64,000 bases of DNA. Origin: Duganella levis (lineage in GTDB: Bacteria; Pseudomonadota; Gammaproteobacteria; Burkholderiales; Burkholderiaceae_D). Every line of letters begins with the position of its first letter. The first letter of the stretch is position 1. The stretch lies in NCBI RefSeq assembly GCF_009857605.1, contig NZ_WWCT01000001.1:186001-250000 (forward strand), read 5' to 3'. Positions 25,393-35,585 of the stretch are shown here, piece by piece. Made by a program: the position numbers and the translations under genes. A model generated the notes under the pieces. The model was not told where the DNA came from and searched no databases. It worked only from the letters and a program-made list of their open reading frames with translations.

Positions 25393-28300
25393 ATGCCATC
25401 CTCACTGCCGCTCAACACTTCGTCCGATATCAACTGGCTTGCGGGCGGTGGCGAGATGGCAGCCCTGATTGCTACCATTGACTGGTCGCGCACGCCGTTG
25501 GGACCGATTGACGCCTGGCCGCAGAGTTTGCGCACCACGGTCAGCCTGTGCCTGTCCTCGACCTTCCCGATTCTGGTGGCGTGGGGACCGGAATTCATCC
25601 AGATCTATAACGACGCTTACCGCCCGATCTGCGGCGGCAAGCATCCGGCGTCGATGGGCGAGCCGTTCAAGGTGTGCTGGGCCACGGCCTTGCCGGTGGT
25701 CGGCGACAAGTTCGACCGCGCGCAACAGGGCGAGGGCACCTACATCAAGGACCAGCGCATGTTCCTGGACCGCGACGGCTATCTGGAAGAAGCGTTCATG
25801 ACCTTCTCGTTCTCGCCGATCCGCGACGAATCTGGCGAAGTGGGCGGCATCTTCCATCCGATCACCGAAACCACCGCGCAGGTGTTGAACGTGCGCCGTT
25901 CGCAAAGCCTGCGCGACCTCAGCGCCGCTATCGTTGACGCACGCACGGTGGCCGACATCGGCCGCGACCTGGCCGGCCAATACGAGCAGCTATCGCTGGA
26001 TGTGCCATTCCTGCTGTTCTACCAGCGCGACGAGGGCAGCGGCCAGTTGCATTTGCGCGGCAGCGCCGGCATCACCGCCGGCAGCGCGCTGGCGCCGCAA
26101 CAGACGCCGATGGATGATGAATGCTGGCCGTTCGCCCAGGTCGCTGCCGGCGGCAAGGCGTTGCAGGTCGATGGTCTGGCGGCGCATTTCGGCGCCACGC
26201 CGTGCGGCCCATATGAAGAAGCGCCCAATTCCGCGTTGGTGCTGCCGGTCAGCCTGCCGGGCCAGCAGGAGGTGTTCGGCTTTCTGGTGGCCGGCGTCAG
26301 CGCGCGACGCGCGGTGGATGAGGAGTACCGCAACTTCTACGCCTTGCTGAATGCGGCCTTCAATACGGCCGTCGGCAACGTCACCGCATATGAGCAGGAG
26401 CAGCGCCGCGCCGAGGAACTGGCGCGCATCGATCGCGCCAAGACTGCGTTCTTCTCCAACGTCTCGCACGAATTCCGCACTCCGCTGACGCTGATTCTCG
26501 GCCCGCTGGATGACGCGCTGGCCAACGATGGCCTGTCGCCGGAACAGCGCCGACGCATCGAAACCACGCACCGCAACGCATTGCGCCTGCTTAAACTAGT
26601 GAATTCGCTGCTGGACTTCTCGCGCATCGAGGCCGGCCGTGTGCAGGCCAGCTACCAGCCGGTGGATCTGGCGCGGCTGACGGTGGAACTGGCCGGCGTG
26701 TTTGAATCGGCCATGATCAAGGGCGGCTTGCGCTACACGCTGGACTTGCCGCCGCTGGCGGAGCCAGTCTATGTGGATCGCGATATGTGGGAGAAGATCG
26801 TCTTCAACCTGCTGTCGAACGCCTTTAAATTCACGCTGGCCGGCGAAGTGACGCTGACGCTGCGCGAGCACGCCGGCATGGTGCGACTGTCGGTGCGCGA
26901 CACCGGCGGCGGCATTCCGGCGCACGAACTGCCGCGCACTTTCGAGCGCTTCCACCGCATCGAAGGCGCACCGGGACGCACCTATGAAGGCAGCGGCATC
27001 GGCCTGGCGCTGATTCAGGAACTGGTGCGCCTGCACGGTGGCCAGATCGCGGTACAGAGCGTGGTGGGCGAGGGTACGCAGTTTGATGTCGATATCCCGT
27101 TCGGCCATGCGCATTTGCCGGCGGAGCGCGTGGTGGCGCTGGATGCCGATCCGGCGCTGGCCAGCAGCGGCACGCCGCGTACCGGCGCCGCGTTTGTAGA
27201 AGAAGCGCTGCGCTGGCTGCCGGATGAAGACGAAAACAAGCCAGTGGCGCTCCGCGACGATGGCGACGGCGAGGTGAGCGGGCCGCTCCAGCACCGCCCA
27301 CGCATCCTGATCGCCGACGATAACAACGACATGCGCGCCTATCTGAAGTCGCTGCTCGATCCGCATGCGGATGTAACGGTGAGCGCCGACGGCGAAGCGG
27401 CCTTCGAGCATCTGCTGCTATATCCATGCGACCTGCTGCTGAGCGACGTGATGATGCCAAGGCTGGACGGCTTCGGCCTGATCGCCCGCATTCGCGCCAC
27501 CGAAGCGGTGCGCCATCTGCCGGTGATCCTGCTGTCCGCGCGCGCCGGCGAAGAAGCCAAGATCGAAGGCTTGCAGGCGGGCGCCGACGATTACCTGGTC
27601 AAGCCATTTTCCACGAATGAGCTGCTGGCGCGGGTGCTGCGCCAGGTCACGCTGGCGCGTGAACGCGAACAGCAGCGGCAGGATGGCTTGCTGCGCGAGG
27701 CTTATTTCCACGCGCTGATCGACGCTTCGCCGGTCATCTTGTGGACCACCGACGCCGATGGCCAGACCACTTATCTGAGCCAGCGCTGGTACGACTACAC
27801 GGGCCGCACACCGGAACAGGATCTTGGCGTCGGCTGGCTGGATAACGTGCATCCCGACGATATGGAGCGCGTTCGTCAGACCTTTGACGCCGCGCGCGCA
27901 GCCGGCACGCCGTATTCGGCGGATCTGCGGCTGCGCCGTCACGACGGCGTTTATCGCTGGTGCATCGATGCCGGCATGCCGCGCATGGGCGACGATGGCA
28001 AGCCGGCCGGCTTTGTCGGCACCGTCATCGACATCAACACCCGCAAGATGCTGCAGGAACGCTTTGCCCGCGTGGCCGGCGCCGGCGATATCGGCGTGTG
28101 GCATGCGGACGCGCCGTTCGACGCGCTGCGCATCAATCCACAGATGGCGGTGCACCTTGGTCTGGCGGGGCAGGACACGCTGTCGATAGAACAGCTATTG
28201 GCGGTGGTGGACAACGAGGATCGCAACCGTCTCGCGGATGGCATCACGCGCGCATTGCGCGACGGCGTGCCGCTGGATGTGGAGTTCCGCATCACCGCCG

Positions 28301-29553
28301 CTGCCGGCACCGAAACGGCGCCGCGCTGGTTGCGTATCGTCGGCTGGTGCGACGTCGACGACCAATGCCAACCGACGCGCTTCGATGGTATCAGTCTCGA
28401 TATCACCAACCACAAGCACGCCGAGATGAAGCTGCAACGCCTGGCTGGCGAACTGACCGAGAAGAACCAGCGCCAGAGCGAATTCCTGTACACGCTGGCG
28501 CACGAGTTGCGCAATCCGCTGGCGCCGATCCGTGCCGGATTGGAATTGATGGCGGCGCGGCCGGCAGGCGCCACAGCCGGCGACCTGCAAGGAATGATGC
28601 TGCGGCAGGTCGATCACATGGTGCATCTGGTCGACGACCTGCTCGATATCGCGCGGCTGGCGGAAGGCAAGGTCACGCTGCGGCAGGAGCGCGTGCCGCT
28701 GGCCGATGTGGTCAGCGATGCGGTCGAAATCAGCACGCCGCTGATGAACAAAGGCGCGCACCAATTGTCGCTGCATCTGCCATCGGCGCCGCTGATGCTG
28801 GAGGTGGACCGTCATCGCATCGCGCAGGTGCTGAGTAATCTGCTGAACAACGCGGCCAAGTACACGCCAAACGGCGGCCACATCGAACTCTCCGGCCGCG
28901 TGGCGGATCGTGAAGTGGTGCTTACTGTATCGGATAACGGTATTGGTATCGAGCCGCAGTTGCTGTCTTCGGTGTTCGATATGTACGCGCAGGCGCCAGC
29001 CGGCCAGGAGATGGCGCAAGGCGGCTTGGGCGTGGGACTGAATCTGGTGCGGCAGGTGGTGCAGCTGCACCATGGCCGCGTGCGTGCGGACAGCGACGGC
29101 GTTGGCCAAGGCAGCCGCTTCACGGTGTGGCTGCCACTACCCGAGCAGGACGTCGCTATCGAGCAGCCGGTGGTGGCGCCGGCATCTGCGCCGAAGGCAA
29201 GCGGCCTGCGGGTGCTGGTGGTGGACGATAATATCGACGCCGCCGAAACCTTGGGCGCGCTACTGGAATTCAGCGGCCATCAAGTGCAGGTGGCGCACAG
29301 CGGTGCGTCGGCGCTGAGCAGCGCGGCGGTGCACTTGCCGCAGGTGGTGTTTCTAGACATCGGCTTGCCCGACATCAGCGGTTACGACGCAGCGCTGGCC
29401 TTGCGCGGCATGGAAGGCATGGCCGGCGCCCGCATCATCGCGCTGACCGGCTGGGGCACGCCGTCCGACAAGGAGCGCTCCAGCGCCGCCGGCTTCGACC
29501 AGCACCTGACTAAACCGGTCGATTTTAATCTGCTGCTCGCTGCACTCACTTGA
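25393..29553 (+). CDS. Hybrid sensor kinase with two kinase cores and two receiver domains
   Basis: About 1386 residues, cytoplasmic (no transmembrane helix seen). Order: a PAS-like module opening with DWSRTPLGPIDAWPQSLR and a GAF-like region to about 345; HisKA with H359 in VSHEFRTPL; HATPase to about 575; receiver 1 (about 637-755, D685 in LLLSDVMMPRLDG); PAS/PAC (about 770-895, VILWTTDADGQTTYLSQRWYDYTG); a second weaker PAS; HisKA with H1037 in LAHELRNPL; a second HATPase; receiver 2 (about 1272-1386, D1322 in VVFLDIGLPDISG). The first ATG is 25393; a TTG at 25366 in the same frame is possible. Two complete kinases in one chain imply an internal phosphorelay. The gene ends 31 bp before a binding-protein gene that may be cotranscribed. 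Confidence 0.88.
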   Translation: MPSSLPLNTSSDINWLAGGGEMAALIATIDWSRTPLGPIDAWPQSLRTTVSLCLSSTFPILVAWGPEFIQIYNDAYRPICGGKHPASMGEPFKVCWATALPVVGDKFDRAQQGEGTYIKDQRMFLDRDGYLEEAFMTFSFSPIRDESGEVGGIFHPITETTAQVLNVRRSQSLRDLSAAIVDARTVADIGRDLAGQYEQLSLDVPFLLFYQRDEGSGQLHLRGSAGITAGSALAPQQTPMDDECWPFAQVAAGGKALQVDGLAAHFGATPCGPYEEAPNSALVLPVSLPGQQEVFGFLVAGVSARRAVDEEYRNFYALLNAAFNTAVGNVTAYEQEQRRAEELARIDRAKTAFFSNVSHEFRTPLTLILGPLDDALANDGLSPEQRRRIETTHRNALRLLKLVNSLLDFSRIEAGRVQASYQPVDLARLTVELAGVFESAMIKGGLRYTLDLPPLAEPVYVDRDMWEKIVFNLLSNAFKFTLAGEVTLTLREHAGMVRLSVRDTGGGIPAHELPRTFERFHRIEGAPGRTYEGSGIGLALIQELVRLHGGQIAVQSVVGEGTQFDVDIPFGHAHLPAERVVALDADPALASSGTPRTGAAFVEEALRWLPDEDENKPVALRDDGDGEVSGPLQHRPRILIADDNNDMRAYLKSLLDPHADVTVSADGEAAFEHLLLYPCDLLLSDVMMPRLDGFGLIARIRATEAVRHLPVILLSARAGEEAKIEGLQAGADDYLVKPFSTNELLARVLRQVTLAREREQQRQDGLLREAYFHALIDASPVILWTTDADGQTTYLSQRWYDYTGRTPEQDLGVGWLDNVHPDDMERVRQTFDAARAAGTPYSADLRLRRHDGVYRWCIDAGMPRMGDDGKPAGFVGTVIDINTRKMLQERFARVAGAGDIGVWHADAPFDALRINPQMAVHLGLAGQDTLSIEQLLAVVDNEDRNRLADGITRALRDGVPLDVEFRITAAAGTETAPRWLRIVGWCDVDDQCQPTRFDGISLDITNHKHAEMKLQRLAGELTEKNQRQSEFLYTLAHELRNPLAPIRAGLELMAARPAGATAGDLQGMMLRQVDHMVHLVDDLLDIARLAEGKVTLRQERVPLADVVSDAVEISTPLMNKGAHQLSLHLPSAPLMLEVDRHRIAQVLSNLLNNAAKYTPNGGHIELSGRVADREVVLTVSDNGIGIEPQLLSSVFDMYAQAPAGQEMAQGGLGVGLNLVRQVVQLHHGRVRADSDGVGQGSRFTVWLPLPEQDVAIEQPVVAPASAPKASGLRVLVVDDNIDAAETLGALLEFSGHQVQVAHSGASALSSAAVHLPQVVFLDIGLPDISGYDAALALRGMEGMAGARIIALTGWGTPSDKERSSAAGFDQHLTKPVDFNLLLAALT

Positions 29554-29584
29554 CGTTCAGCCCGGTAAGTATCAGGATGGGGAG

Positions 29585-30505
29585 ATGATAAAAACATGGT
29601 CTCTCCAACTCACGGTAGCTTGCTTGTTGCTAGCGGCTTCTGCCGGCGTGCAGGCTAAAGGCTGCATCGGTTTCATTCCCAGTGGCGGCGGTGGCATCTT
29701 CTGGAAGGGCGTCCATAGCGGCGCCGTCGAAGCCGGCAAGGCGCTGGGTTACGAGATTTATTTTCGCGGCCCGCAGGAAGAAAACCAGGCCGGCATCCAG
29801 ACCACGGTGCTGGAGATGGTCAAGCAGCGCGGCTGCAAAGCCCTGGTGATCGCGCCCGGTTCAGCCGACATGGCGCTGGCGGTGGGCAAGCTGCAACGCA
29901 GCGGTGTCCCGGTCATCTACGTGGACCGCAATCTTGGCGCACCATCGCCCACCGGCATGGTCGGCAGCGACAACTACAAGGCAGGACAACTGGCCGGCGA
30001 GGCGATGGCCAGGAGCCTGAAAGGCAAGGGCACGGTGCTGCTGTTTCGCATGAAGCAGGGCTGGCAGACCACCGATCAGCGCGAGAACGGATTCGCCGAA
30101 GCCGCTACCCGCAAGGGCTTGCAGGTGATCGATGGCGGCTATCTCGGCGCCGTGTATGGCGAAGCCTTCGTCAATGCCTCATCCGCCTTCGTTGCCCAGA
30201 AGGGAAAATTCCAGGGCGTGTTCGCACCCAACGAAGCCACCAGCATGGGTGTGCTGGCGGCGTTGCGCGAACAGCGTCTGGCCGGGCAAGTGACCTACAT
30301 CGGGGTCGACGTCACCGACCAGCTGATTGAAGGCCTGCAAAGCGGCGCGGTGACTGGCCTGGTGGTGCAAGCCGCCCACGCCATCGGTTATCAGGCGGTA
30401 CAGATGGCGGTACGCGCCGTCGACAAGAAGCTGCCAGCCAACCGCCGCGTGACGGTGGATGCGATCTACCTCACCGAAGAGAATATCGATTCCTACATTC
30501 CGTAG
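29585..30505 (+). CDS. Orphan periplasmic sugar-type binding protein (RbsB-like)
   Basis: A 306-residue exported protein (signal to about residue 24, AGVQAKG). The Peripla_BP_4 fold is shown by GFIPSGGGGIFWKGVHSGAVEAGKALGYEIYFRGP, VKQRGCKALVIAPGSADM, VPVIYVDRNLGAPSPTGMVGSDNYKAGQLAGEAMA and GVFAPNEATSMGVLAALR. Proteins of this class deliver ribose or other monosaccharides to ABC permeases or to chemoreceptors. No permease or ATPase gene is near, so transport with a distant system or a sensing role is possible. AGGA at 29574-29577 is well placed. It follows the hybrid kinase by 31 bp; that kinase has no periplasmic domain, so direct contact is unlikely. Confidence 0.85.
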   Translation: MIKTWSLQLTVACLLLAASAGVQAKGCIGFIPSGGGGIFWKGVHSGAVEAGKALGYEIYFRGPQEENQAGIQTTVLEMVKQRGCKALVIAPGSADMALAVGKLQRSGVPVIYVDRNLGAPSPTGMVGSDNYKAGQLAGEAMARSLKGKGTVLLFRMKQGWQTTDQRENGFAEAATRKGLQVIDGGYLGAVYGEAFVNASSAFVAQKGKFQGVFAPNEATSMGVLAALREQRLAGQVTYIGVDVTDQLIEGLQSGAVTGLVVQAAHAIGYQAVQMAVRAVDKKLPANRRVTVDAIYLTEENIDSYIP

Positions 30506-30515
30506 ACCGTCGCGC

Positions 30516-31196
30516 TCAGGCTTCGCTCCACTGCCGCAGCAGGTTGTGATAAATGCCGGTGAGGTTGACGGTTTCGTCGGAGTCGCCGAGGCGGGTGCGC
30601 AGCGATTGGATGTTGCGGTCGAGGTCGAGCAGCAGGCAGCGTTGGGCGTCGTCGCGGATCATGCTTTGGGTCCAGAAGAAGGAACTGATGCGGGCGCCAC
30701 GCGTCACGGGTTCCACCCGGTGGATGCTGGTCGATGGATAGACGATCAGGTCGCCCGCCGGCAGTTTGACTTCATGCGTGCCGTAGCTGTCCTCGACCAC
30801 CAGTTCGCCGCCTTCGTATTCGTCGGGATCGGTCAGGAACAGCGTTGACGAGACGTCGGTGCGCAGCCACTGGCCGCTCGATTTCACGCGGCGCATGGCG
30901 TTGTCGACGTGGTTGCCGTAGGTGCCGCCGCCGCTGTATTTGTTGAACATCGGCGGGCAGGTACGCAGCGGCAGCGCGGCGGCGAAGAACAGCGGGTTGG
31001 CGGCCAGTGCGTTGAGGATGATCTGGCCCAGTTCATACGCCAGCGGACCGTATTCTTCCAGCTGCATGTTCTGCTTGACCTGCGCACCCTGCGCGCCGAC
31101 GGTGGCGCGACCGTCGATCCAGTGGGCGTCGTGTAGCCGCTGCCGCATGTAGGCCACCTGGTCGGGCGTCAACACGCCGGGAATGTGTAACATCAT
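30516..31196 (-). CDS. PKHD-type Fe(II)/2-oxoglutarate-dependent hydroxylase (PiuC/YbiX family)
   Basis: A 226-residue dioxygenase of the YbiX/PiuC family. The iron triad is visible as HVDNAM (His-x-Asp) and [18 protein letters not shown] (distal His and the 2-oxoglutarate-binding Arg). [25 protein letters not shown] and [24 protein letters not shown] are family-specific. PiuC is usually found beside TonB iron-siderophore receptors and is iron-regulated; here it is instead coupled to a c-di-GMP enzyme, its ATGATG start overlapping that gene's TGA. AGGAG is 6 bp before 31196. The physiological substrate of the family is unknown. Confidence 0.9.
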   Translation of the reverse strand: MMLHIPGVLTPDQVAYMRQRLHDAHWIDGRATVGAQGAQVKQNMQLEEYGPLAYELGQIILNALAANPLFFAAALPLRTCPPMFNKYSGGGTYGNHVDNAMRRVKSSGQWLRTDVSSTLFLTDPDEYEGGELVVEDSYGTHEVKLPAGDLIVYPSTSIHRVEPVTRGARISSFFWTQSMIRDDAQRCLLLDLDRNIQSLRTRLGDSDETVNLTGIYHNLLRQWSEA

Positions 31197-33415
31197 TTGC
31201 TTGCTTCTCCTTGAATAAACAGGTGCGCCAGCGCCGCCGCCGACATCGGTTCGCTGAAATAGAAGCCTTGCGCCTGGTCGCAGTGCAGTTGGCGCAGGAA
31301 GTCGCGCTGCTGTTCGGTTTCCACGCCTTCGGCCACCACCGTCAGGCCCATGCTGTGGGCCAGCGCGATGACGGCGGCGGCGATGGCGCCGTCGTCGTTG
31401 CTGGCCGCGCTCTTGGCTGCGATGTCGCGCACGAAGGAGCGGTCGATCTTCAGCGCGTTGATCGGGAAGCGCTTCAGGTAGGACAGGCTGGAATAACCGG
31501 TGCCGAAGTCGTCGATGGCCAGTTGCACGCCCATGTCGCTCAACCGCTGCAAGGTCTGGGCGGCGCTGTCGGGCCGTTCCATCAGCACCGATTCGGTGAT
31601 TTCCAGCTCCAGCCGGTCGGCCGCACAGCCGGTTTCGGCCAGCACGCGGGCTACCATCGCGTCCAGCCCCGGCTGGCGGAACTGGCGCGCCGACAGGTTG
31701 ACCGCGATCCGCAGGTCAGGCAGGCCGGCCTGGCGCCATGCCACCTGTTGCGCGCAGGCAGTGCGCAACACCCATTCGCCGATCGGCACGATCAGCCCGG
31801 TTTCCTCGGCGATGGTGATGAAGGCGTCCGGCATCACCAGCTGCTGGCCCGCCGGATGCCAGCGCAGCAGCGCTTCGGCGCCGAGCATGGCGCCATCGGC
31901 CAGGTCGATCTGCGGCTGGTATTTCAGCTGCAATTCGCCGCGTTCGACGGCGTGGCGCAAGCCGCTTTCCAGCGTCAGACGATCCAGCGTGCGGGCATTC
32001 ATTTCTTCCGAATAGAACTGGTAATTGCCGCGGCCCATGGCCTTGGCCTGGTACAGCGCGGCGTCGGCGTTTCTCAGCAGGGTCTTGCCGTTGTCGCCAT
32101 CGCGCGGATACAGGCTGATGCCGATGCTGCATGCCGGCGCCAGTTCGTGGCCGTGGATTAGCATCGGCTCGAACAGGGCGTTGAGGATTTTCTGCGCCAA
32201 CGCGGCGGCGATGTCTTCGGTCGGCAGCTCGGGCAGCAGCACCACGAATTCGTCGCCGCCGAAACGCGCCACGGTATCGGCGTCGCGCACCGCCTGCTTG
32301 AGGCGGCGGCCGACTTCGATCACCACGCGGTCGCCGGCATCGTGGCCCAGGCTGTCGTTGATGGTCTTGAAGCGGTCCAGGTCCAGGAACAGCATGGCGA
32401 CCTGATTGCCGCTGCGGCGCGCCTGGGCGATGGCCTGCGACACCCGGTCCAGCAGCAGCGTGCGGTTGGCGAGGCCGGTCAGCGCGTCGTGCCGCGCGAG
32501 GTGCATCAGCTCTTCCTCGAACTGCTTGCGCTGCGAGATGTCTTCGATCACCGCCACCAGCGACGCATCGCCGGCATCCGGCTGCATGGCGGTGACGGTG
32601 GCCTTGACCCACACGCGGCGGCCGTCCTTGCACAGGTAGCGCTTCTCGCGCGACGAAGTCTCCAGCTCGCCATGCGCCAGTGCGCGTAGCAGCGGGGCGT
32701 CGATTTGCCAGTCTTCCGCCGTCACCAGGTCGGCCACGTGCATGCCGCGCAGTTCCTCTTCGGTATAACCGACGATGTCCAGCAGCTTGCGGTTGACGCG
32801 CAGCCAGCGGCCGTCGGCCGATAACTGCGCCAGCCCGACTGCGGCCTGGCCGAAGGCGCCACGGAAGCGCGCCTCGCTGTCGCGCAGCTGCTGGCGGCTG
32901 GCTTTAATATAAGTGTCGAGCGCCAGGCCCATGTCGAAGCTGGCCACCTTCATCAGCGCGTTATATGTAGGCAGGAACTGGCCGGGACGGTCGTGCAGCA
33001 GCGCTTCCAGCACCGGGCCGAGATCGCCCAGGTATTTGCGGTAGGCGCCGATATACCACTCCGGCGCCAGGCCGATGCGCTGGTGCGCCAGCCCCACGCG
33101 CAGGCGATGGCGCACATAGTCGATGCCGTAGTCGCCGGCGGTCAGCGACCGGAAGTAGGCGGCTTGCAGGTGGTACAGGCGGTCCAGCACCACCGGGTCT
33201 TTGAGCAGGATGCGCAGCACCGGCATGGTTTGCAGATGGCGGTAGAAACCGGCAATGACCTCGGGTAGCCGGGGTTGCAGCAGCGGATGAATCTCGCGCA
33301 GCAGACGGACGTCTTCCGCCGTTACCTCCAGAAACAGCAGGCGCTGCTGGATTTCGGCATCGGCGGGCATCATGTGACTGGCGGTACGGTCCAATTCGCT
33401 GGGGTCTGCAAGCAT
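31193..33415 (-). CDS. Globin-coupled PAS-GGDEF-EAL c-di-GMP enzyme
   Basis: A 740-residue cytoplasmic protein. Residues about 25-170 form a protoglobin sensor domain ([31 protein letters not shown]...) with the probable heme-ligating His in [31 protein letters not shown] module (about 185-305) follows, then GGDEF with an intact active site ([12 protein letters not shown]), and EAL ([51 protein letters not shown]). Both catalytic domains retain key residues, so it may both make and degrade c-di-GMP, with oxygen or NO binding at heme as input. AGGAAG precedes the ATG. Coupled downstream to a PKHD hydroxylase that also needs oxygen. Confidence 0.92.
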   Translation of the reverse strand: MLADPSELDRTASHMMPADAEIQQRLLFLEVTAEDVRLLREIHPLLQPRLPEVIAGFYRHLQTMPVLRILLKDPVVLDRLYHLQAAYFRSLTAGDYGIDYVRHRLRVGLAHQRIGLAPEWYIGAYRKYLGDLGPVLEALLHDRPGQFLPTYNALMKVASFDMGLALDTYIKASRQQLRDSEARFRGAFGQAAVGLAQLSADGRWLRVNRKLLDIVGYTEEELRGMHVADLVTAEDWQIDAPLLRALAHGELETSSREKRYLCKDGRRVWVKATVTAMQPDAGDASLVAVIEDISQRKQFEEELMHLARHDALTGLANRTLLLDRVSQAIAQARRSGNQVAMLFLDLDRFKTINDSLGHDAGDRVVIEVGRRLKQAVRDADTVARFGGDEFVVLLPELPTEDIAAALAQKILNALFEPMLIHGHELAPACSIGISLYPRDGDNGKTLLRNADAALYQAKAMGRGNYQFYSEEMNARTLDRLTLESGLRHAVERGELQLKYQPQIDLADGAMLGAEALLRWHPAGQQLVMPDAFITIAEETGLIVPIGEWVLRTACAQQVAWRQAGLPDLRIAVNLSARQFRQPGLDAMVARVLAETGCAADRLELEITESVLMERPDSAAQTLQRLSDMGVQLAIDDFGTGYSSLSYLKRFPINALKIDRSFVRDIAAKSAASNDDGAIAAAVIALAHSMGLTVVAEGVETEQQRDFLRQLHCDQAQGFYFSEPMSAAALAHLFIQGEASK

Positions 33416-33697
33416 GCGGTGCTTCCTGTGGTCGGGCCGGCGCGCGGGGGCGTGCCGCGCACGGTAAGCAATGTAAGCCGCATCTTGCTAAAAAGAAATG
33501 TCGCAGATCAAGTTTGGCCGACTCCCGCAGGATTTCAAAAATGTTGTCCGTTTACATAAACGCTACATTTTCCTGTAGGATACCGTCTTCTTCCATAAGC
33601 AGGATGGCCACAAGCCTTGCTGTTGCGGAGGTTGTTATTATTTGGGCAAGGGAATCATACTGACGGCTTCCTTCATGTCCCGATCTCTGGAGACGGA
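33416..33697. other. Intergenic region between divergent genes
   Basis: About 280 bp separate the c-di-GMP gene (minus) from the sialidase-like gene (plus). The middle is AT-rich (33480-33600) and must contain both promoters. TTTACA at 33551-33556 resembles a -35 element for the plus-strand operon, but I see no convincing -10 at correct spacing. CTACATTTTCCTGTAG near 33563 is a short imperfect dyad. No additional gene is supported. Confidence 0.4.
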
Positions 33698-34870
33698 ATG
33701 GGAGTTTCACGCCCACTAGGGCAACGGCCAGGCAAACTGGCAGTGCTGATATGTTTAATGGTTGTCGCAGTAGTGGCAGTCGCCGAAGGCTGGCGTGGCT
33801 CGCGCTCGGCACAACCACATGTTCGAGCGGACATGGCCGCCGCCGTGGTGACCCCGCCCGCCATCACCCTGACCGAAGTTTCCCGCGCGATTATTCCGAT
33901 GCCGCCCGGCGTGCCGTCGGCGCACGCCAGCGCCCTGGCGCAGCTGCCGCATGGCGATCTGATTGCCTTCTGGTGGGCCGGCAGCCGCGAGAGCGGGCCG
34001 GACGTCAAGGTCTATGCCTCGCGCTGGCGCAACGGCCACTGGAGCAATAACTGGATCGTGGCCAGCCGCGATTCGCTCGGCGACGCGCTGGGCCATGGCG
34101 TGCGCCGCATCGGCAACCCGGTGGCGTGGACCGCTGCCGACGGCACCGTGCATTTGTACGTGGTGGCCACCGGCATGGGCGGCTGGGCCGCTTCGCGCGT
34201 GGTGCAGCTGCAATCGAAGGACGAGGGCGCTACATTCACAGTCCGCCGCGTGCTGCCGATGTCGCCGGTATTCAATACCAGCGTGCTGGTGCGCGCGACC
34301 CCGGTTGGCCAGGCGGACGGCGGCTGGTGGCTGCCGGTGTATTTCGAAATCGGCCACAAGTATCCGATGCTGGTATCGTTCGACGCCAACGGCGACCCGG
34401 AGCGTCTGACCCGCATCGGCGTGCGCACCCGTTCGCTGCAACCGACGCTGGTCCAGGTCTCGCCCACCGAAGTGCGGGCCTGGATGCGCGATGCCAATAA
34501 AGAACGTTCGGTGGTGCAGCAGGCGGTCAGCCATGACGGCGGCGAAAATTGGGACGACCTCGGCCCGACCGACATCCGCAATCGCGGCACTGCGCTGGCG
34601 GTGCTGCGGCTGCACAACGGCACCATGCTGATGTTGGGTAACCAGGGCACCTCGACCGCCACTGAACGCAGCACGCTGGCGTTGTCGATGTCGCCCGACG
34701 GCCACCACTGGCAGCATGTGACCAACATCGTCAGCGGCCAGCCGCGCGACGAGTATTCCTACCCGGCCATGTTCCAGGTCGGCGACGAACTGCACATTAC
34801 CTACACCTATCAGCGGCGCGCCATTGCCCACCATCGCCTGAAAATCACCGAGGGAAAGGAGCTGCTATGA
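33698..34870 (+). CDS. Membrane-anchored sialidase-like (BNR) beta-propeller protein
   Basis: A 390-residue protein with an N-terminal membrane helix (about 14-32, LAVLICLMVVAVVAVAEG) and a six-bladed sialidase-type propeller. Visible marks: SRESGPDVKVYASRWRNGHWS, RRIGNPVAWTAADGTVHLYVV, VQLQSKDEGATF, MLVSFDANGDP, VSHDGGENWDDLGPTDIRNRGTALAVLRL and YSYPAMFQVGDELHITYTYQRRAIAHHRL. Asp-box-like turns (SKDEGATF, SHDGGENW) fit the exo-alpha-sialidase superfamily; the family includes enzymes acting on rhamnogalacturonan and other sugars, so sialic acid need not be the substrate. Start at ATG 33698 with GGAGA 5 bp ahead. First of a four-gene operon; ATGA overlap with the next gene. Confidence 0.8.
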   Translation: MGVSRPLGQRPGKLAVLICLMVVAVVAVAEGWRGSRSAQPHVRADMAAAVVTPPAITLTEVSRAIIPMPPGVPSAHASALAQLPHGDLIAFWWAGSRESGPDVKVYASRWRNGHWSNNWIVASRDSLGDALGHGVRRIGNPVAWTAADGTVHLYVVATGMGGWAASRVVQLQSKDEGATFTVRRVLPMSPVFNTSVLVRATPVGQADGGWWLPVYFEIGHKYPMLVSFDANGDPERLTRIGVRTRSLQPTLVQVSPTEVRAWMRDANKERSVVQQAVSHDGGENWDDLGPTDIRNRGTALAVLRLHNGTMLMLGNQGTSTATERSTLALSMSPDGHHWQHVTNIVSGQPRDEYSYPAMFQVGDELHITYTYQRRAIAHHRLKITEGKELL

Positions 34871-35556
34871 GCTTGCCCGATCTGGCACTGCAAATTATTT
34901 ACGCCCGCATTGCCTGGGGGCTGATCGCCGCCGCCATGCTGCTGTCGGTGCTGCCGACCGTGTTGCCACGGATTTTTCCGCAACTGGCGCAGCGCTCCAA
35001 GGCCATCGTCGCTATCACCATCGCCATCATGATGGCGCTGCCGGGGGCGGCGTCGCCGGCTTACTGGCTGACGCTGGTGTTCCAATATCCGAGTGGGCTG
35101 CTGGCCGGCTACAGCCTGGTGGCGCTGTGCGCGCGCTGGACCGAGCGTCCGGTCGACTTTTTGCTGCATCCGGCGTTTGCGCTGGTGCTGACGCTGGTTG
35201 GCATAGTGCTGTACCTGGACGCCTTCGGCGTGCTGGCACTGGGCCTGTATTACCGCGGCTTCGATTCCGACGCCGCTGCGCTGCTGGCGATTGCCGCCGC
35301 AGTGGCCGGCGCGGCGGCGGTGCTGATGCGGTGGGCCGTCAGTGGCGGCGCCGCGCTGTTGGCCGCCGTCTTGCTGTTCTCGTTGCTGCGTCTGCCGACT
35401 GGCAATCTGTGGGATGCGCTGCTCGACCCCTTGTTGTGGGCCTGGGCGCTGGGTTCGGTGGTGGTGGCTGCCCGCCGTTATTACCATGGCCGCAGTGGGC
35501 GTATCGCCACGCCGCCGGCGGACTTGGTGCCCGCCGGCGGTATTGAACAAATTTAA
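34867..35556 (+). CDS. Polytopic membrane protein of unknown function
   Basis: A 229-residue protein with about six to seven predicted helices (around 12-32, 45-63, 72-88, 98-122, 130-150, 160-172, 180-200) and no soluble domain. I do not recognise a family. The tail GRSGRIATPPADLVPAGGIEQI is cytoplasmic or periplasmic and unstructured. It overlaps the sialidase-like gene by ATGA and precedes a second membrane protein by 29 bp, so it belongs to the operon ending with the LTA-synthase-like gene and probably assists in building or moving a surface polymer. Confidence 0.7.
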   Translation: MSLPDLALQIIYARIAWGLIAAAMLLSVLPTVLPRIFPQLAQRSKAIVAITIAIMMALPGAASPAYWLTLVFQYPSGLLAGYSLVALCARWTERPVDFLLHPAFALVLTLVGIVLYLDAFGVLALGLYYRGFDSDAAALLAIAAAVAGAAAVLMRWAVSGGAALLAAVLLFSLLRLPTGNLWDALLDPLLWAWALGSVVVAARRYYHGRSGRIATPPADLVPAGGIEQI

Positions 35557-35585
35557 TATACACATACTAAAACAGGGAGTGGTAC

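Noticed and set aside
33755..34834. A 359-codon minus-strand frame opposite the sialidase-like gene.
   Set aside because: Shadow frame of low-complexity composition; the plus-strand protein has a signal anchor and propeller motifs.
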